The notes under the pieces were generated by a model, which was not told the origin of the DNA, ran no database searches, and was given only the letters and a program-made list of their open reading frames with translations. DNA of 64,000 nt, from positions 1,674,001 through 1,738,000 of the forward strand of contig NZ_FXWH01000001.1 in assembly GCF_900177775.1 (NCBI RefSeq), written 5' to 3'. The number at the start of each line of letters is the position of its first letter. The first letter of the stretch is position 1. This document shows, piece by piece, positions 1 through 9,016 of this stretch. A program made the position numbers and the translations under genes. This DNA is from Pseudidiomarina planktonica (GTDB taxonomy: Bacteria > Pseudomonadota > Gammaproteobacteria > Enterobacterales > Alteromonadaceae).

Positions 1-1114
1 CCTCAGCCTGAGCCTCGGTTAGGGTCAGAGTTTCAGTCGCGGCTTCCTGTTGTGGTTGTAATTCGGCAAGCTCCGCCGCCAACAGTTCTTGCTGCTCTTG
101 CTCTTCACCTTGATGATGTTGTAATTGTTCTAACTCATCACGCAGTTGCCGTTCACGTTGCTCGCGCTGTGCCTGCAACTGCCGTTGGTGTTGCAGCTGT
201 TGTTCCAGCTTGGTAATTTCTGCACCCAACTGATAGTAGCTTTGCTGCACCCGCTCGGCAGACTCTTTTAATTCCTGCTCACGCGCCCGCAACTCGTCGG
301 TGCCGCGCTCACTGCCACGTTGTTCGCTAATCCAACGTTCCAGTTCCGTTTCTTCTTGCTGCAGGCGTTCACGCAGTTGCGTAGCACTACTATCATTGTG
401 TAACCACCGCAACGCCTGCAGTTCGGCTTTATATTTGCGCTCATCGGCTTTCAGAGCTTTGTAACGGCGTGCCGCCTGCGCTTGCCGTTGTAATTTATCG
501 AGCTGCTTACCCAGCTCTTCGCGCACGTCACTCAAACGCTCAAGGTTGTCGCGCGTGTGCTGCATGCGAGACTCAGTTTCCTTGCGGCGTTCTTTGTACT
601 TCGAAATACCAGCGGCTTCTTCAATAAATACCCGCAATTCCTGCGGCTTCGACTCAATCAGTCGAGAAATCATGCCCTGTTCAATAATGGCGTAGCTGCG
701 TGGCCCTAAACCGGTTCCTAAAAAGATGTCGGTAATATCGCGGCGACGACATTTGCTGCCATTGAGCAAATAGGTTGATTGGGCATCGCGGGTCACCACC
801 CGCTTCACGGATATTTCCGCATAACTTGCGTACTCACCCTGCAAGCGACCCTCAGAATTATCGAACACCAATTCAACGCTGGCCTGAGAAACTGGTTTGC
901 GCGCCGTTGAGCCGTTAAAAATAACGTCTGTCATGGCATCGCCACGCAAATTCTTAGCCGAACTCTCACCCAGCACCCAACGCACGGCATCTATAACATT
1001 TGATTTACCACAGCCGTTTGGCCCCACCACACAAGTCATCTGGTGAGGGAAAGGAACTTTGGTAGGGTCGACGAAAGATTTGAAGCCAACCAGCTTTATA
1101 TACTTCAGACGCAT
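1..1114 (-). CDS. smc: Chromosome partition protein SMC, N-terminal part (runs off the window)
   Basis: Encodes the first ~371 residues of an SMC ATPase, which with ScpA and ScpB (both encoded at 50.1-51.5 kb) would form the chromosome-condensing complex. The start MRLKYIKLVGFKSF is typical of the family. The Walker A motif GPNGCGKSN lies at about residues 30-38, and the N-terminal ATPase head continues to about residue 170. After that the protein turns into a Gln/Glu/Arg-rich coiled coil with almost no Gly or Pro. The hinge, second coil, Walker B and signature motif lie beyond base 1. The gene is divergent from cysZ. It is open to the window edge and is not a truncated gene. Confidence is very high for the family. 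Confidence 0.96.
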   Translation of the reverse strand, partial: MRLKYIKLVGFKSFVDPTKVPFPHQMTCVVGPNGCGKSNVIDAVRWVLGESSAKNLRGDAMTDVIFNGSTARKPVSQASVELVFDNSEGRLQGEYASYAEISVKRVVTRDAQSTYLLNGSKCRRRDITDIFLGTGLGPRSYAIIEQGMISRLIESKPQELRVFIEEAAGISKYKERRKETESRMQHTRDNLERLSDVREELGKQLDKLQRQAQAARRYKALKADERKYKAELQALRWLHNDSSATQLRERLQQEETELERWISEQRGSERGTDELRAREQELKESAERVQQSYYQLGAEITKLEQQLQHQRQLQAQREQRERQLRDELEQLQHHQGEEQEQQELLAAELAELQPQQEAATETLTLTEAQAE

Positions 1115-1281
1115 AATATGTGGGTATGGGTTCCGTTCTGTGGCGCTGTTAGGGTAACGCTCTTATGATGCCATCGACTCTAGCAGATTAAACGGTTTTT
1201 TGTAACAATTTCAAGGGTGCATATTCGCTCACCAATGGCGTAGACTAGGGCTATGAATTACGCCGAATGACAGGAGTTTGC

Positions 1282-2046
1282 ATGGCCTCTTCGCAGCAAT
1301 CTAACCAGCCGCTTAGCCACAATGGCATGGCCTATTTTATTCGTGGGTTTGATTTGATAACCACCAAGGGCCTAAAGCGTTTTGTCATTATTCCGGTACT
1401 TGCGAATCTCATTCTGTTTAGCCTGGCAGTAATGTGGTTAGTCGATCGCATGACGGTGTGGATGCAAGGTATTATGGACTGGCTGCCCGGCTATTTTCAG
1501 TGGTTGGAATATTTGCTGTGGCCACTCTTTGTGGTGGTCATTCTGCTCACCTTTGGGTTGCTGTTTAATACCCTGACCAACTGGATTGCGGCGCCGTTTA
1601 ACGGGCTGCTGGCCGAAAAAGTAGAGCGCCACTTAACCGGCCAGACCATAGACGACTCGGGTGTGTTAGATATTGTGAAGGACACGCCGCGAACGCTGGC
1701 ACGCGAATTTCAAAAGCTACTTTATTTTATACCGCGCGCCCTCGGATTCTTCATGCTCGCGCTCCTGTTACCGGTGGTGGGGCAAATTATTTGGTTATGC
1801 TGGACCGCCTGGATGATGGCCGTTCAATATCTGGATTACCCGTTTGATAATCACAAGCTGTCCTTTAATCACATGCGCAGCCAGTTAGGCCAGCAACGTG
1901 GTAAGTCGTTCTCCTTTGGGGCTATTGTGGCACTGGTTACTATGGTGCCGTTCATTAACTTTATTGTGATGCCAGTAGCTATTTGTGGTGCCACCGCGTT
2001 ATGGGTAGACCATTACCGCGAACCAAGTTTGCGACACAAGTCCTAA
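1282..2046 (+). CDS. cysZ: Sulfate transporter CysZ
   Basis: Inner-membrane protein of 254 residues that takes up sulfate for cysteine synthesis. It has the family's usual length (E. coli CysZ is ~253), an N-terminal 'GMAYFIRGFDLI' segment, and several long hydrophobic helices: about residues 30-50, 65-95, 150-180 and 205-235. The start chosen is the ATG at 1282, because AGGAG at 1272-1276 sits 5 nt before it. An in-frame ATG at 1267 lacks a ribosome site. Its regulator CysB is encoded about 9 kb away. The gene is divergent from smc, a context also common in relatives. Function rests on family similarity. Confidence 0.9.
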   Translation: MASSQQSNQPLSHNGMAYFIRGFDLITTKGLKRFVIIPVLANLILFSLAVMWLVDRMTVWMQGIMDWLPGYFQWLEYLLWPLFVVVILLTFGLLFNTLTNWIAAPFNGLLAEKVERHLTGQTIDDSGVLDIVKDTPRTLAREFQKLLYFIPRALGFFMLALLLPVVGQIIWLCWTAWMMAVQYLDYPFDNHKLSFNHMRSQLGQQRGKSFSFGAIVALVTMVPFINFIVMPVAICGATALWVDHYREPSLRHKS

Positions 2047-2141
2047 GCAGAGAAATACTGGACAGAACCGATGTAAAGCCAATTCATTAAATAAAATTGC
2101 TGTGTTAATCTAAGGTTGATTTATGCACAAGGGACTCACAC

Positions 2142-3011
2142 ATGGCTAATCGTTGGCTGCTGCTTATAACTTTCTTTATTGCTTTACAGCACACCAGTGC
2201 AGCGCATGCAAGTGAGCAAGATATACACTGGTTAATTGGTATGCATTCAGATGAATCCGCTGCCGATAAATTTCATCACATTAGTGTTAATAAATTAACC
2301 GCCGATTTAGTGATTCAACAGCTTCCAGGATTTCGTATTCAGGAGCGTGTTATCAATGCCAGCCGCATGTTGCAATTAATGGCTGACGATCCCAATGCTT
2401 GTGCCGAAAAAACCCTGAAAACATCTAGCCGTGAAGAGTTTATGCTTTATAGCGACCTGCCTCAGGTTATTTTTCCAGGCTTGCGAGTATATATGCGCGC
2501 TGACGATAAGCGGTTTCCTCAGCAACAATCCCAACAACTCGCCCAGTTGCTCCGGCAACAACAAGATATCCGTATTGGGCTGATGGAAGGTCGGTCGTAT
2601 GGTGAAGCCTTAGATAGAGTGTTAGCTATGCCTGAAGTACAACCGCAAATATGGCGTCACTCCAGTTTAGATAGTAGCTTTGCGCTTATCGACATGCTGT
2701 TGGCCGGGCGCATTGACATGTTTATTTCATCACCGATTCCGGTAAATATATTTGCACAGCGGCATCAACGCCAATTAGATTTGGTCTCTTTTGTACCCCA
2801 AGAGGCACCGCTAAAGCTGCTTGGCTACTTTGTCTGCGCTAAGTCAGCATTTGGTAAAAAGGCGATGAAAGAAATAAATAAGGAACATGCCATAGCAGTG
2901 CAGCAACGAAGCTATCTGAATGCCCACCTGCAGCATCTCGACAGTAGCCTTCATGCTGAGTTCATACAGCTCTACAATCAAATCTACCGAACCAATTTCA
3001 GCGCTGACTGA
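2142..3011 (+). CDS. Exported solute-binding-like protein (family 3 / TIGR02285-like)
   Basis: 289 residues, beginning with a clear signal peptide (hydrophobic core LLLITFFIALQ, likely cleavage after ...SAAHA at about residue 23). The remainder resembles the periplasmic family-3 solute-binding fold. A 'C..K....REEFMLYSDLP' segment near residues 87-106 matches the family pattern of a conserved Cys followed by a 'YS.P' stretch. The gene 3570-4460 encodes a distant paralogue with the same layout. No ABC permease or ATPase lies nearby, so it may act as a sensor rather than a transporter subunit (inference). The ligand is unknown. Confidence 0.6.
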   Translation: MANRWLLLITFFIALQHTSAAHASEQDIHWLIGMHSDESAADKFHHISVNKLTADLVIQQLPGFRIQERVINASRMLQLMADDPNACAEKTLKTSSREEFMLYSDLPQVIFPGLRVYMRADDKRFPQQQSQQLAQLLRQQQDIRIGLMEGRSYGEALDRVLAMPEVQPQIWRHSSLDSSFALIDMLLAGRIDMFISSPIPVNIFAQRHQRQLDLVSFVPQEAPLKLLGYFVCAKSAFGKKAMKEINKEHAIAVQQRSYLNAHLQHLDSSLHAEFIQLYNQIYRTNFSAD

Positions 3012-3085
3012 CAGCCTCTTACTGGGAACTTTGTGTTAGTTCAGGTACAACTCAAGGTACCTTCCAACGCATAGCGAACAGCCTT

Positions 3086-3490
3086 ATGAACACGCCCCTG
3101 ATAAACGCCGTAACTGAACACCTTCCGCTAACAGAACTCTCTCAACCAGCGCTATTACCACCGCCGCATAATCCGGCTATATACTTGTTTCAACCGCAGC
3201 AACGGTTGTTGCTGGCATCACCGCAGGTGCTCGCCATGCACGGCCTCAACCAAACCGAAGCCTGTGTTGCAATGTCGCGCTTGCTGAGCTGTTATTTGCC
3301 CGCCGACAGCAACAAGTTGAAACTAGCTCTGCAAGTGGCTGCGGCAATTCGCGGCTGTTTAAGCCTTACCGTGCAAACCAGAAACCCCGAGTTCCTGATT
3401 CAGCACAAGCTACAAAAACTACAATACGGTGACCACTTTTTCCTATGTGCGCAGTTACAAATTGTTGAATTTTTTAGAAACTATAACTAA
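3086..3490 (+). CDS. Small protein of unknown function, weakly PAS-like
   Basis: 134 residues with no signal peptide or membrane segment. I do not recognise a family. The pattern of a strand ('AIYLFQPQQRLLLASPQVLAMHGL'-type segment, residues ~30-54), helices, then three late strands (residues ~94-128, ending 'FFLCAQLQIVEF') vaguely recalls a PAS-type sensor domain, but this is only an impression. It sits between two related exported binding-like proteins on the same strand, with gaps of 74 and 79 nt. Coding status is supported by good codon structure and a clear gap on each side. Confidence 0.5.
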   Translation: MNTPLINAVTEHLPLTELSQPALLPPPHNPAIYLFQPQQRLLLASPQVLAMHGLNQTEACVAMSRLLSCYLPADSNKLKLALQVAAAIRGCLSLTVQTRNPEFLIQHKLQKLQYGDHFFLCAQLQIVEFFRNYN

Positions 3491-3569
3491 CGCTATATTT
3501 ATTATTAACAATTTAGCAACTAAATTTAGAATTAGAGATGATCATTCGCCATAGTGAGTAGCCAACCCA

Positions 3570-4460
3570 ATGCTTAAAGCCAAAGTTGTTTCGTTGCGCA
3601 AGCACCAAGGTAAGCATATTTCCCTAGCTGTATTGCTGGCGGCAAGTCTGGTTTCAACAACCAGTTCGGCACTTGATAAAATCGACACAATAACCTGGGC
3701 GTACAATCCGGCTCCACCATTTCATATTGTGAAGGACCCCTATGCCACCCAAGGCATCTGCGATGTGCTGATGAGCGAGCTTCAACATGAGCTGACCGGC
3801 CTCAAGCATAAGCAGGAATTAATGCCTCACTCGCGGGTGTCTAACCTGATTTCGAACAAGGAAAACATGTGCTTTCCCTGCATGATTCACAATCAGGACA
3901 ACGACTATGTGGTTTATAGCGAACCTACCCATGTTTACCGGCCGCACGGTATTATCACCAACCAAAGGGTTGCTCAGGAGCTCCAGCAACGCTTTGGCGA
4001 TAACATTTCATTAGCACAGGTACTGGCAACTGAACGCTACCGGTTTGGGCAACCGGTAAGCCGCAAGTACGGGCAGCTTCAGCCACTAATTGCCGCCTAC
4101 GCTGCCGCTACTAATTTACATGTGAACATTAGCGGTGACGATAACAACGTGGCATTGCTGTCAATGATCATGGAAGAACGGCTGGATTTTACGATTGATT
4201 ACGACATTATTAAACGTTACTACGAAATGACAACCAACAAAGACCTGGTGTTTTTGCCGATTACTGAGAACAATAGTAAGGCTGTTGCGGGGGCCATTGG
4301 CTGCACGGCAAATGACTGGGGCCGACAGGCTATTACCGAAATAGACAAAGTACTTCCCGTTGTACTACAACGGGAGAGCTTTCGTAACATCCTGGAGTTT
4401 TGGTTTAACAGTGAAACTGTTACTGACTACTGGCAGTACCACGACCAGGCGATGGATTAA
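3570..4460 (+). CDS. Exported solute-binding-like protein (TIGR02285-like)
   Basis: 296 residues. The N-terminus is basic (KAKVVSLRKHQGKH), followed by a hydrophobic stretch ISLAVLLAASLVSTTSSA, giving a signal peptide of about 35 residues. The mature part starts 'ITWAYNPAPPFHIV', typical of family-3 periplasmic binding proteins. It carries paired cysteines in 'MCFPCMIHN' and the 'YSEPTHVY' segment that matches the 'YSDLP' region of the protein at 2142-3011. The two are probably paralogues. The stop overlaps the rmuC stop by 4 nt in convergent orientation. No transporter genes are adjacent; ligand unknown. Confidence 0.6.
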   Translation: MLKAKVVSLRKHQGKHISLAVLLAASLVSTTSSALDKIDTITWAYNPAPPFHIVKDPYATQGICDVLMSELQHELTGLKHKQELMPHSRVSNLISNKENMCFPCMIHNQDNDYVVYSEPTHVYRPHGIITNQRVAQELQQRFGDNISLAQVLATERYRFGQPVSRKYGQLQPLIAAYAAATNLHVNISGDDNNVALLSMIMEERLDFTIDYDIIKRYYEMTTNKDLVFLPITENNSKAVAGAIGCTANDWGRQAITEIDKVLPVVLQRESFRNILEFWFNSETVTDYWQYHDQAMD

Positions 4461-5833
4461 TCGTCGTCCGTTTGATTATTGGCATCGTCCTGGTCATCTA
4501 ATAAACGCGCATCAATCTTTTTACTGGTTTGTACACCCAGCTTACGGAAATTCTCAACTCGGTTAACCAAATTGCCGCGGCCACTGGATAACTTATTCAT
4601 GGCACCATCAAAATTTTTCTTCACCGCTTCAATGGCATTACCCATTTTATTCATATCTTCCAGAAAACCAGCAAACTTGTCGTACAATTTGCCGGCATCT
4701 GCGGCAATACGTTGTGCATTCTGGTTCTGATATTCATACTGCCAAATGTTATTTACTGTGCGTAAGGCCACTAGCAGGTTGGTTGGGCTTACCAACATAA
4801 TGTTGTGATCAAGCGCTAGTTTAATCAGTTCAGGATCGCGATCTACCGCCAACAAAAATGCGGGTTCAATCGGAATAAACAACAACACATAGTCAAGCGT
4901 GCGAACGCCTTCCAGTTGCTGATAGTTCTTCTTACCCAGACTTTTAATATGATTGCGCAACGACGTGACATGCTCGTCCAGACAACGAGTGCGTTCTGCA
5001 TCATCGTCGCTGTTGAAATAGCGCTCGTAAGCAACCAGTGACACCTTCGAATCTACCACCACGTCTTTGTTGTTTGGTAAATGCACAATCACGTCAGGTT
5101 TGAAGGATTTACCCTCGGCATCACGATGCTGACTTTGGGTTTCATACTCGTGACCTTCACGCAGCCCGGACTGCTCCAGCATGCGTTCCAGAACCACTTC
5201 ACCCCAGTTGCCCTGTTGCTTGGTATCACCCTTCAATGCCCGGGTAAGCGCTTCCGCTTCTGCCGACATCTGCTTGTTCAGCTCTTTCAAACCAAGCAAC
5301 TCAGAGGTCATGGCCTGGCGTTGCTTAATTTCTTCGCTGTACTGCAACTGCACCTGCTGCTTAAAGGAATCCAACTGCTGCTTAAATGGCGCCAGCGTGG
5401 TTTCCAGAGTTTGTTTACTACTGGCCTGCAAGCGCTCTGACTTTTGCTCAAAAATTTGCTGCGCCAGCCGCTCAAATTCTTGCTTTAAGCGCTCTTCGCT
5501 GGCTTCCAGTAGTTGCTGCTTTTCAGTTGCATGTTTCAGCGTTTCTTCTAACTTAACTCTGGCACCAGATAGCTCCGCCTGTAGCTCATTACGTTGCTGT
5601 AATGCCTGCTGGTAGTTCTGCTCGGCCTGAGTCAGACGTTGTTCTACCTGCGCTGTGCCTTGGCGCGCTTGCTCAACCTGCTGTTGTTGCAAAGCTAACT
5701 CATGTTGCTGGTCGCTTAATTGCTCACGCAACCGGGTTCGGGCCGGGGCGCTGAGCGCGTAGCCAAGCCCAACACCAATAATCAGACTTAGCCCCAAGGC
5801 ACTAATAAGCTGCCACAGTTCAAATTCAGGCAT
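4457..5833 (-). CDS. rmuC: DNA recombination protein RmuC
   Basis: 458 residues. One N-terminal membrane helix (residues ~8-28) is followed by a long Gln/Glu-rich coiled coil to about residue 190. A nuclease-like RmuC domain follows (PD-(D/E)xK-type; 'GNWGEVVLERMLEQSGLREG' near 207-226, 'FKPDVIVHLPNNKDVVVDSKVSLVAYERY' near 243-271). RmuC limits certain DNA rearrangements; the biochemical activity is poorly known. The ATG lies inside the 3' end of the fumarase gene (8 nt overlap), so the pair is probably co-transcribed and translationally coupled. The C-terminus is an acidic tail (DDQDDANNQTDDD). Confidence 0.93.
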   Translation of the reverse strand: MPEFELWQLISALGLSLIIGVGLGYALSAPARTRLREQLSDQQHELALQQQQVEQARQGTAQVEQRLTQAEQNYQQALQQRNELQAELSGARVKLEETLKHATEKQQLLEASEERLKQEFERLAQQIFEQKSERLQASSKQTLETTLAPFKQQLDSFKQQVQLQYSEEIKQRQAMTSELLGLKELNKQMSAEAEALTRALKGDTKQQGNWGEVVLERMLEQSGLREGHEYETQSQHRDAEGKSFKPDVIVHLPNNKDVVVDSKVSLVAYERYFNSDDDAERTRCLDEHVTSLRNHIKSLGKKNYQQLEGVRTLDYVLLFIPIEPAFLLAVDRDPELIKLALDHNIMLVSPTNLLVALRTVNNIWQYEYQNQNAQRIAADAGKLYDKFAGFLEDMNKMGNAIEAVKKNFDGAMNKLSSGRGNLVNRVENFRKLGVQTSKKIDARLLDDQDDANNQTDDD

Positions 5834-7337
5834 CTGCTTCTTCCAGTTTCAGGCGCCAAATTGCCGGACCTGTTTCATGTGCATTTTCACCGGTGCTGTC
5901 TACCGCCACAGTCACTGGCATGTCTTCCACATCAAATTCATAAATGGCTTCCATACCTAAGTCATCAAAGGCCACTACTTTGGCTTGTTTAATAGCTTTC
6001 GCTACCAAATAAGCAGCACCACCAACAGCCATCAAATACACCGCTTTGTGGTCCTTAATGCTGGCTACTGTGGCGGGTCCGCGCTCGGCTTTACCGATCA
6101 TGCCCAGAATGCCGGTTTTATCTAACATAAGGTCCGTAAACTTGTCCATGCGGGTAGCGGTAGTTGGCCCTGCTGGCCCCACTACTTCGTCACCCACAGG
6201 GTCTACTGGCCCTACGTAATAAATAAACTTATTGGTGAAATCTACTGGTAATTCTTCCCCATTATCCAGCATTTCTTTTATGCGTTTGTGCGCGGCATCA
6301 CGACCGGTTAAAAGCTTGCCCGACAACAGCACCGTCTCACCGGTTTTCCAGGTTTCAATGTCGGCTTGTGTCACGGTATCCAGATTCACCCGGCGGGCAT
6401 CGTCGCCAAGTTCAAAGGTAATATCCGGCCAATCTTCTAGTTTTGGTGGTTGCAGGTCAGCCGGACCTGAGCCATCTAACACGAAGTGCGCGTGACGCGT
6501 GGCGGCACAGTTTGGAATTAAGGTAACTGGTTTTGAAGCCGCATGGGTAGGTGCAGATTTAATCTTCACATCCATAACTGTAGTAACACCACCTAAACCC
6601 TGTGCACCTATACCAAGCTTGTTCACCCGGTGATAAATTTCCAGGCGTAGCTCTTCTTCAGCAGTTTGCGCACCGCGGTCCAACAATTCCTGAATATCAA
6701 CCGGATCCATGAGGGCTTCTTTCGCTAATACAGCAGACTTTTCTGCAGTACCGCCAATACCTAAGCCAATCATACCCGGCGGACACCAGCCAGCGCCTAG
6801 TTTCGGCATGGTTTCAACCACCCAGTCAGCAATGGAGTCGCTCGGGTTTAACATCACCATCTTCGATTTATTTTCTGATCCGCCGCCTTTAGCAGCAATC
6901 ATCACTTCAATTTTATCGCCTGCTACCATGTCTATATGAACTACTGCAGGGGTATTGTCACCGGTGTTTTTACGGGCACCTGCGGGGTCAGAAACGATGG
7001 AGGCACGCAATGGATTCTCAGCATTGGTATAGGCTTGACGAGTACCTTCGTCCACCATCTGCTGCACCGTCATATCAACTTTGTCCCACTGCACACCCAT
7101 GCCCACTCTCACAAAGCAGGTAACAATACCGGTGTCCTGACAAATCGGGCGATGTCCTGTGGCAGCCATGCGTGAATTCGTCAGCACCTGCGCGATAGCA
7201 TTCTTAGCCGCCTCACTTTGTTCTTTGTGGTAGGCCTTCTCAAGCGCCTGCACAAAGTCCAGTGGGTGATAGTAAGAGATGTATTGCAGCGCATCACAAA
7301 TGCTTTCAATAAAGTCTGCCTGACGAATCATTGCCAT
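5826..7337 (-). CDS. Class I (iron-sulfur) fumarate hydratase
   Basis: 503 residues; reversible hydration of fumarate to malate in the TCA cycle. The N-terminal half has the alpha-type domain with 'RPICQDTGIVTCFVRVG'. The three cluster-ligand cysteines expected for class I enzymes are visible in PICQDTG, AGWCPPG and IPNCAATRH. The C-terminal beta-type domain contains 'LLSGKLLTGRDAAHKRI' and 'YYVGPVDPVGDEVVGPAGPTT'. It is the single-chain, oxygen-sensitive [4Fe-4S] form, slightly shorter than E. coli FumA, so I give no symbol. Start ATG at 7337 is preceded by GAGGT. It is the first gene of a unit with rmuC. Confidence 0.93.
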   Translation of the reverse strand: MAMIRQADFIESICDALQYISYYHPLDFVQALEKAYHKEQSEAAKNAIAQVLTNSRMAATGHRPICQDTGIVTCFVRVGMGVQWDKVDMTVQQMVDEGTRQAYTNAENPLRASIVSDPAGARKNTGDNTPAVVHIDMVAGDKIEVMIAAKGGGSENKSKMVMLNPSDSIADWVVETMPKLGAGWCPPGMIGLGIGGTAEKSAVLAKEALMDPVDIQELLDRGAQTAEEELRLEIYHRVNKLGIGAQGLGGVTTVMDVKIKSAPTHAASKPVTLIPNCAATRHAHFVLDGSGPADLQPPKLEDWPDITFELGDDARRVNLDTVTQADIETWKTGETVLLSGKLLTGRDAAHKRIKEMLDNGEELPVDFTNKFIYYVGPVDPVGDEVVGPAGPTTATRMDKFTDLMLDKTGILGMIGKAERGPATVASIKDHKAVYLMAVGGAAYLVAKAIKQAKVVAFDDLGMEAIYEFDVEDMPVTVAVDSTGENAHETGPAIWRLKLEEADA

Positions 7338-7564
7338 GTTTTTTACCTCATCAAACTTATGCGATTTCAGCTTGCTACCGCATAAGATAGCTAATAACTA
7401 TTTTGCACCGAAAGCCGTAACGGATTCAGTCTGTTATGGAAAGCCTAATGATACCTTGTATCGACAGTGCTGACCAGACGCCGACGGCGACTATGCATAG
7501 CGCTGGCAGGCCTGTCTGTGCTATTCTAACCAGGTGTTTTACTGTGGTTTTCGAGGAGTTCCCG

Positions 7565-9016
7565 GTGGCTTTACTGGCGCAGCCTGTAGTCTTGAAAAGT
7601 AACTTAGTTATGCTGTTTGAGCATCTTGCCGGGGTGCCCTGGTCGCTATTTCTTGATACCGCTACTGCTACTCATACTAACGCCCGGTTCGATATGGTGT
7701 TTTATGAACCAGTCCGCACCTACCAACTAAGTGGCGATACTATTACGGTAGGTAGCGCGGTAGATAGTGCGGCAGATAGTACAGTAGATAACAAGCACGA
7801 CCAGCAGCGCATGGCCACCTGTGCTACTTACCCGGCCAGCCAATGGCAACCATTGCTGCGAGAAGATGTAGCATCCTTACCAAGTTACACCGGACCTGCT
7901 CACTTGCCGTTTCAGGGTGGTTTGGCTGGCGCCTTTGGGTATGACTTTGGGCGACAGTTAGAGCAATTGAACGCGCAAGCCGATGCCGATATAGATTTGC
8001 CGGAATTGGCCGTGGCTCTGTACCACAAAGCCCTCATCTTTGATAAACAACAACAGCAATTGTATTTGCTTGCGCCTGAGTCACAATGGCAACAAGAGGC
8101 TGCACTCTGGCAAGGTTTAGCTGAGCGCCCCAAGCAGCCACAGCCTGAGCAGAGCTTCAAATTATTGCAGCCATGGCAATCAAATTTAACTGCAGCTGAC
8201 TATGCCCATAAGTTTGCACAGGTTATGCAGCACCTGCGTCAGGGTGACTGTTACCAGATTAATCTGGCACAACGCTTTTCCAGCTGCTACGAAGGATCGG
8301 AATGGGATGCCTACTTGCGTCTGCGGGCACACAATCAAGGCCCGTTTTCGGCATTCATGCAATTGGAAACTGGTGCCATTCTAAGCTTGTCGCCGGAGCG
8401 TTTTATTGCGCTGGACACCGAAGGCAACATTGAAACCAAACCCATTAAGGGAACTCGCCCACGCCATTCCAACGCAACCTTGGACCAGCAGGCTGCAGCT
8501 GAGCTTCAGCAGGCCAGTAAAGATCGTGCCGAGAACGTGATGATTGTCGATTTGCTCCGCAATGATTTAAGTCGGGTATGCGACCCCGGTAGCGTGAGCG
8601 TACCCGCGTTGTTTAAAATCGAAAGTTTCCCGGCCGTGCATCACTTAGTCAGCACAGTGCACGGAAAGCTAAGCGCCGACCACGATATGCTGGATATTAT
8701 TGCGGCAACCTTTCCGGGCGGCTCCATTACCGGAGCACCAAAAATTAGTGCGATGAATATTATCGACAAGCTTGAACCACACCGGCGCAGCTTCTACTGC
8801 GGCAGTATGGGCTATATTTCTCAGCACGGTGCTGCCGACACCAGCATTATGATCCGTACCCTGGTATGTGCTAACCAACAAATCTACTGCTGGGCTGGAG
8901 GTGGTTTAGTGATGGATTCCGAGTGCGCGGCCGAATATCAGGAAACCTTCGACAAAGTGGGTCATATTTTACCTATTCTGGCGGAAACGGCCGAAACCAC
9001 GGAGCCAGAACTATGA
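7565..9016 (+). CDS. pabB: Aminodeoxychorismate synthase component I
   Basis: 483 residues; makes 4-amino-4-deoxychorismate from chorismate for folate synthesis. The motif PIKGTRPR carries the Lys typical of PabB, where the TrpE in this window has PIAGTRPRG, so the two paralogues separate cleanly. Other chorismate-binding motifs are 'ENVMIVDLLRNDLSRV', 'TFPGGSITGAPK' and 'WAGGGLVMDSE'. I place the start at GTG 7565: GAGGAG at 7553-7558 lies 6 nt upstream and the family N-terminus begins here. The frame is open upstream to an ATG at 7436, but those 43 residues look non-coding. The stop overlaps nudL (ATGA). Confidence 0.93.
   Translation: MALLAQPVVLKSNLVMLFEHLAGVPWSLFLDTATATHTNARFDMVFYEPVRTYQLSGDTITVGSAVDSAADSTVDNKHDQQRMATCATYPASQWQPLLREDVASLPSYTGPAHLPFQGGLAGAFGYDFGRQLEQLNAQADADIDLPELAVALYHKALIFDKQQQQLYLLAPESQWQQEAALWQGLAERPKQPQPEQSFKLLQPWQSNLTAADYAHKFAQVMQHLRQGDCYQINLAQRFSSCYEGSEWDAYLRLRAHNQGPFSAFMQLETGAILSLSPERFIALDTEGNIETKPIKGTRPRHSNATLDQQAAAELQQASKDRAENVMIVDLLRNDLSRVCDPGSVSVPALFKIESFPAVHHLVSTVHGKLSADHDMLDIIAATFPGGSITGAPKISAMNIIDKLEPHRRSFYCGSMGYISQHGAADTSIMIRTLVCANQQIYCWAGGGLVMDSECAAEYQETFDKVGHILPILAETAETTEPEL

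Noticed and set aside
7436-7564. N-terminal extension of pabB from ATG 7436
   Set aside because: No ribosome site, no family similarity, and a strong GAGGAG site precedes the GTG at 7565.
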